Assembly: GCA_963974485.1 (NCBI GenBank)
Contig: CAXBBS010000002.1
Location: 197,602 to 261,601 of the forward strand
From: JAALKW01 sp963974485
GTDB lineage: Bacteria > Pseudomonadota > Gammaproteobacteria > Legionellales > Legionellaceae
DNA length: 64,000 nucleotides
Direction: 5' to 3'
Position numbers and translations under genes: made by a program. Positions 18,164 through 26,898 of the stretch are shown in pieces. The notes beneath the pieces are model-generated. The model was given only the letters and a program-made list of their open reading frames with translations, was not told where the DNA came from and ran no database searches. Each line of letters starts with the position of its first letter. The stretch's first letter is position 1.

Positions 18164-18921
18164 GATGCTGACCTCTCAAGTAACGCACGAACCCATTGTT
18201 GCCTGCGTTCGCGCGTTAAAATCATCACACGTGCTTTCGACAAAACAATAAATCCAGAAAACAAAACAAAACCTATCAGCATAATTAGCAATGGATAAAG
18301 CATGCTCGCTTCAATTTTAGGTTTAGAAAACACGGATAAACTCGATCCTTGATGCAATGTATTCCACCAATAAACCGAATAATGAATAATAGGTAAATCA
18401 ATCAGGCCAACAAGGCTTAGCATAGCGACCAGCTTGTCGCCTTGAGATTGATTATCATAGGCATGCTGGGTCGCCAAGATGGCTAAATAAAGCAAGAGCA
18501 ATACGAGCTCAGACGTAAGACGCGCATCCCATATCCACCAAGCGCCCCACATCGGTTTGCCCCACAAACTTCCTGTGATTAAAGCCAGTAAGGCCATACT
18601 TGCGCCAACCGGCGCTATTGCGCCCAGTAAAACACCAGCAAGTTTGATACGCCATACGAGCAAGCTCAAACTTAATGCCCCCATGGTGGCGTAAAGCATC
18701 ATGGATAAAAATGCTGTGGGTACATGCACATATAGCATTCGAAATGCTTCGCCTTGCTGATAATCCGCAGGGGCAAACACAAGACCCCAAACACAGCCTA
18801 TCCCAAGAAAAAGCAACGCAAACCAACCAAACCACGGCGCGTAGACACCGGCACGTTGATAAAATAATTTAGATGACGCAAAAGGCGCTAGAAAAGTCCA
18901 CATAGGTTCGGATAGATCCAC
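18160..18921 (-). CDS. ccmC: Haem exporter/presenter CcmC
   Basis: Integral membrane protein of the haem-handling family that presents haem to CcmE. 253 residues with about six membrane helices and the tryptophan-rich signature WGAWWIWDARLTSELVLL; flanking periplasmic His (YVHVPTAF and LPIIHYSVYWWNTLHQG) are the haem ligands of the family. It is the first ccm gene here: ccmA and ccmB, which normally precede it, are absent, and a methyltransferase gene lies 45 bases upstream on the same strand. Start may be ATG 18921 or 18903. Confidence 0.95.
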   Translation of the reverse strand: MDLSEPMWTFLAPFASSKLFYQRAGVYAPWFGWFALLFLGIGCVWGLVFAPADYQQGEAFRMLYVHVPTAFLSMMLYATMGALSLSLLVWRIKLAGVLLGAIAPVGASMALLALITGSLWGKPMWGAWWIWDARLTSELVLLLLYLAILATQHAYDNQSQGDKLVAMLSLVGLIDLPIIHYSVYWWNTLHQGSSLSVFSKPKIEASMLYPLLIMLIGFVLFSGFIVLSKARVMILTRERRQQWVRALLERSAS

Positions 18922-18966
18922 CTTGAAATAGGCGAGTATTCTACCATGTTTTTTATAGATGTGTCT

Positions 18967-20682
18967 TTAAGCATCAATCCCCGCGCAACGAATTAGATCA
19001 AAAACACTTAGATGCTTCTCAGATATTTCAGCTCTTGATGCTTTCGAAAATACAGAAAGATTACTAGCTGTCAATCTTGGGCGTTTAACACAATAACTTC
19101 CATCGTAATTTTCAGCCAAATCATCACGTTCATGTGGTAAAATACCGCTTGATGACGGGGATTGCTCCATGTCAACACGCATTACGGATGGTGCTAGTTT
19201 ATAGCATTTCTGATAGACATATACAGAAGATGTGTACGTTGTATTCCCTCCATAATTATAGATAGCGATTGATGCAAACTTATTATTTTGTTCCATGTGC
19301 ATGAATTGCATGAATTTATCGACTAATTTATATTTGGCGGTGTCAGCGATACTCATCGCAAAAACCCCGCCATATTTCAAAGCAATATAACTTTGCTCAA
19401 TACTTTTAACTAAAAATCCACGAACCCAAGGTTCAAGATGTGTGTATCGCGTATGAGACTGCTTTTCTCCGGCATAAGATTCTAAATTAAAATACGGAGG
19501 AGAATACAAAACCAAGCTATAACTTTGTCCGTTCGGTCTGATTTCAGCTTCGGTCAGATCTTCAATAGGCTTTTGCCGAATAATATAATTTTTATCTGCC
19601 GATTGAACGCCAATCACTTCACCATCCAATGAACTCACGATAGCTTGCTTTGTTTCCAATGGATTATAGCTATGGATAATACGTATTTTATTCTCAAAAA
19701 GGCTGATATTAGGATCCGTTTCTTGATAATGTTTGATAGACGGCACCGACATAGCGCCAACTAAACGACCACTCCAACCACCGGTGGGATTAAAATATGA
19801 ATCAATCAACAAGCCTTTTTCTTCTAATGTATAAATAAAATCTTTAACAAACATCGGCCTATAATCTGTTGGCAAATACCTGCGTGCTAGTGCTGATACC
19901 CAGTAAGTTCTTTTTTGAGTATGAAGCGAAGACAAAAATCGTTTCGCAATCAGAGCACTTTGTGTTACCTCAAAAAAAGATTGATGTCCACGAAAAGAAC
20001 ATACTTGGCGCTTACTCTCCATAAAATAATCACAAGCCTGGCGTCCTCTGCTTTTTCGTTGTGTTGCGAACCTTGACAGTCCTTGTGACGGCGGTTGAAC
20101 GCGCACGGGCATACTGGTCTTTGGCACGGTAAAGTCACTCAATACTTCAAGAGGCTCTAATCGCATTGCTGGGGTATGAAGCAAGTCATTGAAATCACGG
20201 AGCGCTTCTTCTAATGTATCAGGTGCATTTAATTTAACGGGCCTACCGAGCTTGGTGTACTCAAGTAAAAACTTTAAACTAAACACGGCTTTCAAAATCA
20301 AAATATAATTTGGATTGTTATCCGTTGCTTGTTTGATGCTTGTTATCGCTGATTTTAATACCGCTTTAAACGATGCATGATCAATCGTTTTTAAATTTGC
20401 ATAAACCGAAAGATTTTCAAAATCAAAAAAAATACATCTTAAGATACCTAAAACATCACTTTTTAAATCCAGTGTATCGACTGCATGTGTCAAGTCTTGA
20501 TACAACGCTTGGTAACTCAAAGGACTGGTTCTAAATTCAACACCTTTTGATTCAGGAGTATACTTACCTATGTTACCGGCTAATAAACGTGCAACTGTCT
20601 GATAAGACGCTTTGTATTCGGACGGAATCGTTTGGTTTTCGCTTAATATGTGAAGTAATACCCGAAGGTCTAGTGTGCTCAT
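18967..20682 (-). CDS. Orphan SPPY-motif DNA methyltransferase-like protein
   Basis: 571 residues. The C-terminal half has an AdoMet-binding-like motif (YFNPTGGWSGRLVGAM, about 297-312) followed by the catalytic tetrapeptide SPPY (about 394-397, LVLYSPPYFNLESY), the order of N6-adenine/N4-cytosine DNA methyltransferases of the phage type. Residues 1-270 have no recognised domain and would be needed for target recognition or another role. No restriction enzyme or specificity subunit is adjacent. ATG 20682 is preceded by AGGAG. It lies upstream of ccmC and divergent from ybeY. Role could be epigenetic or directed at another nucleic acid; only the fold class is supported. Confidence 0.65.
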   Translation of the reverse strand: MSTLDLRVLLHILSENQTIPSEYKASYQTVARLLAGNIGKYTPESKGVEFRTSPLSYQALYQDLTHAVDTLDLKSDVLGILRCIFFDFENLSVYANLKTIDHASFKAVLKSAITSIKQATDNNPNYILILKAVFSLKFLLEYTKLGRPVKLNAPDTLEEALRDFNDLLHTPAMRLEPLEVLSDFTVPKTSMPVRVQPPSQGLSRFATQRKSRGRQACDYFMESKRQVCSFRGHQSFFEVTQSALIAKRFLSSLHTQKRTYWVSALARRYLPTDYRPMFVKDFIYTLEEKGLLIDSYFNPTGGWSGRLVGAMSVPSIKHYQETDPNISLFENKIRIIHSYNPLETKQAIVSSLDGEVIGVQSADKNYIIRQKPIEDLTEAEIRPNGQSYSLVLYSPPYFNLESYAGEKQSHTRYTHLEPWVRGFLVKSIEQSYIALKYGGVFAMSIADTAKYKLVDKFMQFMHMEQNNKFASIAIYNYGGNTTYTSSVYVYQKCYKLAPSVMRVDMEQSPSSSGILPHERDDLAENYDGSYCVKRPRLTASNLSVFSKASRAEISEKHLSVFDLIRCAGIDA

Positions 20683-20871
20683 ATACACTCCTGATGTAAG
20701 GCTGTTTTCGCTAGCTATATCAGACTTTTATTTGCGCACTGTAATTAAAATAAAAGCTCGCGTCAATCTAGTTCTATAAAATCCAATCTATGATATACTC
20801 AAAAATCATGGACAATGATTGCTTGGTTATTTTAAAATGCCTGTGTCACAACAAACTTTAACGCGCCTATC

Positions 20872-21345
20872 ATGAGCATCGATGTAGATATTCAAAACGT
20901 ATGCGAAATCACGATTCCTGTTTCTGATAATGTATTAAAACAATGGGTTGAACATGCCCTCACTTCGCATCGCGAGCATGCCGAACTAACCTTACGTTTC
21001 GTTGATGCTGACGAAATGCAAATGCTGAATAGAACCTATCGTAAACAAGATAAAACAACCAACGTGCTTGCATTTCCATCGGACATCCCCCCAGAAATTA
21101 TGCTTGAATGCCCTTTATTAGGTGATGTGATCATCTGCCCGATCGTACTCGCAGAAGAAAGCATTCGCCTTAAGACCCCACTGATTGCTCATTGGGCACA
21201 TATTACGATTCATGGTGTATTGCATCTTTTAGGCTATGATCACATACAAGACGATGATGCGGCGATCATGCAAGCACTTGAAACAAACATATTAACGACA
21301 CTTGGGTTTAACAACCCCTATCATGAGGATAACCTGCTTGACTAA
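20872..21345 (+). CDS. ybeY: Endoribonuclease YbeY
   Basis: Zinc-dependent single-strand RNase for 16S rRNA 3'-end maturation and late 70S ribosome quality control. 157 residues, normal size. The metal site H-x3-H-x5-H is visible as HGVLHLLGYDH, preceded by the conserved LGDVIICP segment. phoH, which often precedes it, is missing. The end overlaps corC by eight bases. The divergent gap with the methyltransferase (20683-20871) contains TATGATATACT as a likely -10 region at about 20789-20799. Confidence 0.95.
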   Translation: MSIDVDIQNVCEITIPVSDNVLKQWVEHALTSHREHAELTLRFVDADEMQMLNRTYRKQDKTTNVLAFPSDIPPEIMLECPLLGDVIICPIVLAEESIRLKTPLIAHWAHITIHGVLHLLGYDHIQDDDAAIMQALETNILTTLGFNNPYHEDNLLD

Positions 21346-22204
21346 CGACAGCGATAGCGAAAAAAACAACAACCCTAATTCATGGTTTTCACGCGTTAAA
21401 TATTTATTAAAAAATGAACCCAAAGATCAAACTGATCTACTCCATTTGCTACGTGACGCACAACAGCGATCACTTATTGATGCTGAAAGCTTGAGCATGC
21501 TCGAAGGAGTTCTTTTGTTTTCCCAAATGCGCGTTAGAGACATCATGCTCCCTAAAAATAGAATGGTTTGCGTTCACGAGCATACAGACATTCAGACAAT
21601 TACCCACCAGGTTGCCCAGTCAGAACACACCCGATTTCCTGTTATGAAAGAAAATTCTGACGAAGTCATGGGTATATTGCACGCTAAAGACTTATTGCGC
21701 TATCAAGGGTCAGACTCAGAACAGTTTGATATTAACGATGTTATTCGACAAGCCACGGTCATTCCTGAGAGTAAACGACTGGATGCTTTGCTTCGTGATT
21801 TTCGTATTAATCGTAACCATATGGCGATTGTCGTCGATGAATACGGGGTTGTTTCGGGATTTTTAACGTTTGAAGATGTGATTGAGCAAATTATTGGCGA
21901 TATTTCAGACGAATTTGATATTGATGAGCAGTCGCATATCAAGGCACATGGTGATGCACATTATATGCTCAAAGCTGATACCCCTATCGAAGATTTCAAC
22001 GAAACCCTCCAAGCCAATTTTAGCGATCAAGCCTATGATACCATTGGCGGGATTGTTATTAATCAATTTGGACATGTTCCACAACGCGGTGAACATATTA
22101 CGATTCAAGACTTTGAGTTTGTAGTGGTTAACGCCGATGCACGTAACATTAAATTACTCGAATGCATTGATAAACGCACGCATGATATACCAAGGGAAGT
22201 CTAA
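21338..22204 (+). CDS. corC: CorC/YbeX-like CBS-pair protein (CorC_HlyC domain)
   Basis: Cytoplasmic CBS-domain protein associated with magnesium/cobalt handling and, as YbeX, with ribosome metabolism next to ybeY. 288 residues from a TTG at 21338: a short N-terminus like E. coli CorC, then RDIMLPKNRMVCV opening the first CBS domain, VVDEYGVVSGFLTFEDVIE closing the second, and the CorC_HlyC domain at the end. TTG is chosen because GAGGAT precedes it at good spacing and alignment to CorC begins there; upstream ATG 21323 is an alternative. Confidence 0.9.
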   Translation: MTNDSDSEKNNNPNSWFSRVKYLLKNEPKDQTDLLHLLRDAQQRSLIDAESLSMLEGVLLFSQMRVRDIMLPKNRMVCVHEHTDIQTITHQVAQSEHTRFPVMKENSDEVMGILHAKDLLRYQGSDSEQFDINDVIRQATVIPESKRLDALLRDFRINRNHMAIVVDEYGVVSGFLTFEDVIEQIIGDISDEFDIDEQSHIKAHGDAHYMLKADTPIEDFNETLQANFSDQAYDTIGGIVINQFGHVPQRGEHITIQDFEFVVVNADARNIKLLECIDKRTHDIPREV

Positions 22205-22205
22205 C

Positions 22206-22901
22206 ATGACGGGTACCGTTCTATTAATCGATAACGATTCTATACTAACGGAGCAACTCGCTCAGATATTACATAACGAAGGCTTTGAAACACAGTCAAT
22301 TGACGATGGTGAGGCAGGCCTTAAACTTGCTTTGAATCAAACATTTGATGCTATCATCTTAGAAGTCATGCTGCCGAGTAAAAATGGTTTAGAGCTTGTA
22401 CAAACCCTTCGTCAATACACACAAACCCCGGTTATCTTTCTTACATCACGTGAAGATGATATTGATCGTTTATTAGGTCTTGAGTTAGGCGGTGATGATT
22501 ATTTAACGAAACCTTGCGATCCAGATGAGTTATTAGCACGACTTAGGGCTGTTTTACGACGAACACAGGCCAGTCCAACACACGATCGCCCTTGTATTCA
22601 GCAAGCAGATATTACCGTTGATTGCGGGCAACACCTAGCAAGTCTACGTGGTGAACGACTTGATTTAACCAATACTGAATTTAATATTCTCGAAACACTA
22701 ATTAAATCTCCCGGACAAGCCTTTTCAAAAAAAGAACTGACTGAATATGCACTGGGTCGAAAATTTACAGCGTATGATCGCAGTATCGACGTACACATCA
22801 GTAATTTACGTCATAAACTCGGAAACAACCCGAACGATGAACCATGGATCAAAACCGTTCGTGGCTTCGGTTATTTATTCAATGCTATTATTGCACCCTA
22901 A
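22206..22901 (+). CDS. OmpR-family response regulator with altered phospho-acceptor
   Basis: 231 residues: receiver domain (1-115) and a winged-helix DNA-binding domain (about 135-230, ending IKTVRGFGYLF). In the receiver the phosphorylated Asp is replaced by Glu at 53 (IILEVMLP; normal xLDxMLP), and the acidic pair is D9-N10 instead of DD, while the conserved Thr80 and Lys102 remain. Such a receiver would not be phosphorylated normally, and Glu may mimic the active state. No histidine kinase is adjacent. It starts just after corC and is followed 29 bases later by queC. Confidence 0.9.
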   Translation: MTGTVLLIDNDSILTEQLAQILHNEGFETQSIDDGEAGLKLALNQTFDAIILEVMLPSKNGLELVQTLRQYTQTPVIFLTSREDDIDRLLGLELGGDDYLTKPCDPDELLARLRAVLRRTQASPTHDRPCIQQADITVDCGQHLASLRGERLDLTNTEFNILETLIKSPGQAFSKKELTEYALGRKFTAYDRSIDVHISNLRHKLGNNPNDEPWIKTVRGFGYLFNAIIAP

Positions 22902-22930
22902 TTAACCCCCAACATAAAGACTCAACAACC

Positions 22931-23611
22931 ATGAAAAAAGCTGTTATCTTATTTTCAGGTGGGCTTGATTCCACCACATGTCTCGCCATTGCTCAATCCG
23001 AAGGCTATGATTGTCACGCTCTGAGCTTTAATTATGAGCAGCGCCATGCTGTTGAGCTCAAAGCTGCTCAAATAATTACGGACAAGCTACATGTTACGCA
23101 TAAAATTTTAACCATTCCCAACTTAGGTGGCTCTGCTCTTACGGATATAAACTCAGATATTCCAGAACCCACTCAAAGTAATAAAATTCCAGCGACCTAT
23201 GTACCCGGAAGGAACACTATTTTTCTTTCGTATGCGATGGCTTACGCCGAAGTTATTGCTGCTGAAACCATCTTTATTGGCGTGAGTGCTGTGGACTACT
23301 CGGGCTATCCTGATTGTCGGCCTGACTATATAAACGCGTTTCAAACACTTGCCAATTTAGCGACTAAGCGTGGTGTTGAGCACCATGCACTTCAAATTAA
23401 AACACCTTTAATTCATCTCAGCAAAGCGGAAACAATTCAGCTTGGTCATTCACTTGGGGTTGATTATTCCCAAACCGTCTCATGCTACCAAGCTAACGAA
23501 CAAGGTGAAGCATGCGGTCGATGTGACAGTTGTGCGTTACGAAAAAAAGGGTTTAACGATGTGAATCTGCGTGATGAAACACGGTATACAACACCTCATA
23601 CTCATGATTAA
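22931..23611 (+). CDS. queC: 7-cyano-7-deazaguanine synthase QueC
   Basis: ATP-dependent ligase converting 7-carboxy-7-deazaguanine to preQ0 in queuosine synthesis. 226 residues. The PP-loop is LFSGGLDSTT at the N-terminus and the zinc site comprises four Cys in the C-terminal part (SCYQANEQGEACGRCDSC). ATG 22931 gives the canonical start MKKAVILFSGG. No other queuosine gene is in this window. The end overlaps ubiC by eight bases. Confidence 0.95.
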   Translation: MKKAVILFSGGLDSTTCLAIAQSEGYDCHALSFNYEQRHAVELKAAQIITDKLHVTHKILTIPNLGGSALTDINSDIPEPTQSNKIPATYVPGRNTIFLSYAMAYAEVIAAETIFIGVSAVDYSGYPDCRPDYINAFQTLANLATKRGVEHHALQIKTPLIHLSKAETIQLGHSLGVDYSQTVSCYQANEQGEACGRCDSCALRKKGFNDVNLRDETRYTTPHTHD

Positions 23612-24128
23612 TAAGCCCCCAGAAAAATTAACACCCTGGCTTGAACACCAGGGGTCGATTACAGACAAGCTGAAAGCCTTGGCTGGTGAAGCACGCCTCC
23701 AGTTGCTCAAGCATCGTTGGGAGCTCACCGACACTTGGGATCAAAACACGCTTCGTCTTAAACCAAAAAAATCTGTGCTTCACCGTGAAATTTTAATGTG
23801 GGCACATAACGAGCCATGCTGGTTTGCACGCACGGTGCTTCCCAAAACCACCTATCTAACAGAAGAAACGCTTTTCAGTCGTTTAGAAACAACGCCACTG
23901 GGTGAGCTGATTCATCATCATCCCGGTATCAAGCGCACCTACATCCGGCCGTACCCTATCTTACCTAACAGCATGGAGCATACTTATCTCACGCATACCC
24001 TAGCGCACGTGAGTACGCCTCTTTGGGGACGATGTTCAACGTTTACACTACACAACCAGCATGAGCTTTATCTTTTAGAGATATTTCTTCCTAAGCTCTT
24101 AAAACTTATAAGGGACAACAGTACATGA
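23604..24128 (+). CDS. ubiC: Chorismate pyruvate-lyase UbiC
   Basis: Removes pyruvate from chorismate to give 4-hydroxybenzoate, the ring precursor of ubiquinone. 174 residues (E. coli 165). Characteristic features are WLEHQGSITDKL near the start, the WFARTVLP segment carrying the active-site Arg, and the late LPNS region with LTHTLAHVSTPLWGRCSTF. Start ATG 23604 overlaps the queC stop; the stop overlaps ubiA as ATGA, coupling the first two ubiquinone steps. Confidence 0.88.
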   Translation: MINKPPEKLTPWLEHQGSITDKLKALAGEARLQLLKHRWELTDTWDQNTLRLKPKKSVLHREILMWAHNEPCWFARTVLPKTTYLTEETLFSRLETTPLGELIHHHPGIKRTYIRPYPILPNSMEHTYLTHTLAHVSTPLWGRCSTFTLHNQHELYLLEIFLPKLLKLIRDNST

Positions 24129-24964
24129 ACTTACAGGCTTATGCTCACCTCCTGCGTTTACACAAACCCATTGGCACACTTTTGCTTTGGTTTCCTACTG
24201 CTTGGGCCTTATGGTTTGCTTATGCAGGCATGCCCCCGATCTCATATATACTTTATTTTTTCTTTGGAACATTTGTTATGCGCTCGGCAGGATGTTTAAT
24301 GAACGATCTAGCAGACAGGCATGTTGATCCACACGTTGCTCGTACAAAAAATCGACCGCTGGCAACCAACGCCGTGAGTGTAACTAGCGCTGTTATTCTA
24401 CTCATAACATTGCTTTGTATCGCCTTAGCTATTTTACTCCAATTACCGACAGCGTGTTTTAAATATGCCATCATAAGCGTTGTATTGACGGCTATTTATC
24501 CATTTTTCAAACGATTTTTTGATGCCCCCCAACTTATTTTAGGCCTCACATTTTCGATGGGCATACCCATGGCTTATGCGGCATCGGGTGCTGCATTAAA
24601 TTTCACAACAGGCTTACTGATTTTAATCAATTTTTTCTGGATTGTGGCCTATGACACCATATATGCGATGGCTGACAAACCGGATGATTTAAAAATTGGT
24701 GTACGCTCAACCGCTATTTTATTCGGTAACCAAGATAAAAATGTCGTATTTTTATTGCAAGGTTTAGCGCAAGCTTGCTGGCTTGTCTTGGCTGTTCAAC
24801 TGCAGCTTAATGTTTTATTTTACATTGCATGGGGGGTAGCATCACTCATATTTATAAAACAACAAATCAGCATGCGGACTATCGGCACACCCCATTACTT
24901 ACAAATTTTTACGAGTAATCACGTTTATGGGTTACTCTTCTGGGTTGCTATCATGTTACAGTAA
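24125..24964 (+). CDS. ubiA: 4-hydroxybenzoate octaprenyltransferase UbiA
   Basis: Membrane prenyltransferase attaching the polyprenyl tail to 4-hydroxybenzoate. 279 residues with about nine helices and the two Mg-diphosphate motifs: first MNDLADRHVDPHVARTKNRP (NDxxDxxxD), second YDTIYAMADKPDD (DxxYAxxDxxDD). Adjacent to and overlapping ubiC, so the substrate-producing and consuming enzymes are made together. Confidence 0.95.
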   Translation: MNLQAYAHLLRLHKPIGTLLLWFPTAWALWFAYAGMPPISYILYFFFGTFVMRSAGCLMNDLADRHVDPHVARTKNRPLATNAVSVTSAVILLITLLCIALAILLQLPTACFKYAIISVVLTAIYPFFKRFFDAPQLILGLTFSMGIPMAYAASGAALNFTTGLLILINFFWIVAYDTIYAMADKPDDLKIGVRSTAILFGNQDKNVVFLLQGLAQACWLVLAVQLQLNVLFYIAWGVASLIFIKQQISMRTIGTPHYLQIFTSNHVYGLLFWVAIMLQ

Positions 24965-24996
24965 TTAATACTTTAATCTTTGAGTACTTAATTTTC

Positions 24997-25911
24997 ATGA
25001 AGAATATGAATCAGTTAGAAAATAAATATGAATCCCCTGATTTTTTCAAATCAGCGGTAGCTATTAACGGTTCGATCACACCTAAAGTTTTGAAACAAGT
25101 CCTCATCGTGACGCTATATGCTATATGCATTTCTGTCATCTCTCTTTTTTTCCATTCAATCTCTGTTTCTGTCAGCCCATTTGAGTATGCAGGGCTTGTT
25201 ATGGGTCTTATCTTAGTTTTTAGAGTAAACGCAGGGTATGACCGCTGGTGGGAGGCACGAAAAACATGGGGTAGCCTCGTCAATAACAGCCGAAACTTGG
25301 CCATTATTATCACATCTTATGTGAATAAAAATAAACACCAGGACATCGAAAAACTCATCAACTACCTATCTGCCATGCCTTATCTGATGAAAAATAATTT
25401 AAGAGGCGATGATTCATTAGAAGAAATTAAGCATTTAATAAATCAAGATATGTATCAGGCATTGGAGGCTGTCGATCATAAACCAAATTATCTTTCAGCT
25501 AAAATCGCGGTTTTGCTTGGTCAACTGATGCATTCAAAAGACTTAAACGAATTTTCTTTCCTGCAAGCTGAAATATGTCGAGAAACGATCATTGACTGCC
25601 AAGGTGTGAGTGAACGCATCTTAAAAACACCCATGCCATTTGTTATGGCTGTTAAATCTCGGCGTTTTATTTTGTTATTTCTATTGTTTCTTCCTTTCGC
25701 ACTGGTCGAGTATTCGATTTATATCAACCCTTTAGTCACAGCATTAGTAGCCTATGCTTTGTTTTCTCTTGATCAAATTGGTGTCGAATTACAAAATCCA
25801 TTCTCCAGAGAAAAACTAAGTCATTTACCTTTAGACGGCATCTGTCAAACCATTGAAAGCAACATCATGGAAATACATAAAAATACTTACGAAACAGAAG
25901 AAAATATGTAA
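24997..25911 (+). CDS. Bestrophin/UPF0187 family membrane channel
   Basis: 304 residues of the bacterial bestrophin family, inner-membrane channels related to animal chloride channels (bacterial members studied conduct cations). Family features: hydrophobic first helices (VLIVTLYAICISVISLFF), the conserved FRVNAGYDRWWEARKTWGSL and the late LPFALVEYSIYINPLVTALV segment, then PFSREKLSHLPLDG. ATG 24997 or 25006 may start it. It is convergent with the downstream phosphorylase gene, with a hairpin between. Confidence 0.85.
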   Translation: MKNMNQLENKYESPDFFKSAVAINGSITPKVLKQVLIVTLYAICISVISLFFHSISVSVSPFEYAGLVMGLILVFRVNAGYDRWWEARKTWGSLVNNSRNLAIIITSYVNKNKHQDIEKLINYLSAMPYLMKNNLRGDDSLEEIKHLINQDMYQALEAVDHKPNYLSAKIAVLLGQLMHSKDLNEFSFLQAEICRETIIDCQGVSERILKTPMPFVMAVKSRRFILLFLLFLPFALVEYSIYINPLVTALVAYALFSLDQIGVELQNPFSREKLSHLPLDGICQTIESNIMEIHKNTYETEENM

Positions 25912-25948
25912 AAACCAGGGTCGGCCCCTACGATGTAAGCCGACCCTG
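25910..25948 (-). terminator. Intrinsic terminator of the purine nucleoside phosphorylase gene
   Basis: CAGGGTCGGC (25916-25925) and GCCGACCCTG (25939-25948) form a perfect 10-bp GC-rich stem with a 13-base loop. On the minus strand the stem is followed by G and then five T residues, giving an intrinsic terminator ten bases after the stop of the minus-strand gene. On the plus strand no T run follows. The T tract overlaps the bestrophin stop codon. Confidence 0.75.
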
Positions 25949-25957
25949 TAATGCGTA

Positions 25958-26782
25958 TTATGCTAAAGTTTGTATAAACTGCTTGAGTAAAACACACACT
26001 TTTTCACTCGACTGAGAAGCCATTTCAACAACGGCTTTATGTGAGTGACTGGTTGCAGCGAGCCCCGTCGCAAAATTCGTAATCATCGCAATCACCGCAA
26101 CTTTCATACCACAGTGCACAGCAACTAATACTTCAGGTACCGTCGACATACCAACCGCATCGACCCCCATCATACGAAACGCTTTAATTTCAGCAGCCGT
26201 TTCATAATTAGGCCCTACAACAGCTCCATACACACCTTGATGAAGTGAAATCTGTAGATTTTCTGCTAATCCTGATAACGTTTCACGTGTTTCACGATCA
26301 TATGCATCGTCTAACGGAAAAAAACGTGGGCCGAATTCATCATCATTAGGGCCAACCAAAGGATTTGTACCTTGGAAATTAATGTGATCTTTAATTAACA
26401 TTAATTCACCAGGGCCAACATCTTCACATAACGAACCTGAGGCACTGATCGCAAAGAAATACTCGCAACCCAGGCGTTTTAGCGTTCGAATATATGTTTT
26501 AACCACATCATGGCTTGAGCCTTCGTAAGCATGTTTACGGCCTTGCAAGCAAACCACACCCACACCAAATAATTCCCCAAGAACCATTGTTCCTTCATGA
26601 CCGTGTACGGTCACATTAGGAAAGCCCGGTAAGTCAGTATACGGCACATAAACTGCATGATCTAAGCGTTCTGCAAATTGTCCGAGCCCAGAACCTAGTA
26701 CAATACCAATACGTGGACGTATATTTGGTGCGCGTTCTCGAATTTTTTGTGCCAGCTCATCTGGACGTGAAGCGTTTTCCAT
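25958..26782 (-). CDS. Purine nucleoside phosphorylase (PNP/XapA type)
   Basis: Trimeric-type purine nucleoside phosphorylase, splitting inosine/guanosine (or xanthosine) with phosphate to base and ribose-1-phosphate. 274 residues. Visible: phosphate-binding GSGLGQFAERL, the VHGHEGTMVLGEL His, RKHAYEG, GPNYETAAEIKAFR with the base-site Glu, and the base-site Asn in ITNFATG. Whether it prefers xanthosine (XapA) cannot be told from sequence alone. Divergent from nagZ. Confidence 0.92.
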   Translation of the reverse strand: MENASRPDELAQKIRERAPNIRPRIGIVLGSGLGQFAERLDHAVYVPYTDLPGFPNVTVHGHEGTMVLGELFGVGVVCLQGRKHAYEGSSHDVVKTYIRTLKRLGCEYFFAISASGSLCEDVGPGELMLIKDHINFQGTNPLVGPNDDEFGPRFFPLDDAYDRETRETLSGLAENLQISLHQGVYGAVVGPNYETAAEIKAFRMMGVDAVGMSTVPEVLVAVHCGMKVAVIAMITNFATGLAATSHSHKAVVEMASQSSEKVCVLLKQFIQTLA

Positions 26783-26898
26783 GATTATGATCCGTTTTTT
26801 ATAAAGCCAAGACTATACCGACAAATCTAAAATGACACAATTGAATCTCGTATAATCTGTTATACTTGGGTCATCTAAATTTAAATTAAGAGCATCTC

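Noticed and set aside
18000..18188. 63-residue N-terminal extension of CcmE
   Set aside because: This stretch is ccmD in another frame; the ATGA overlap and family length fix ccmE at 17999.
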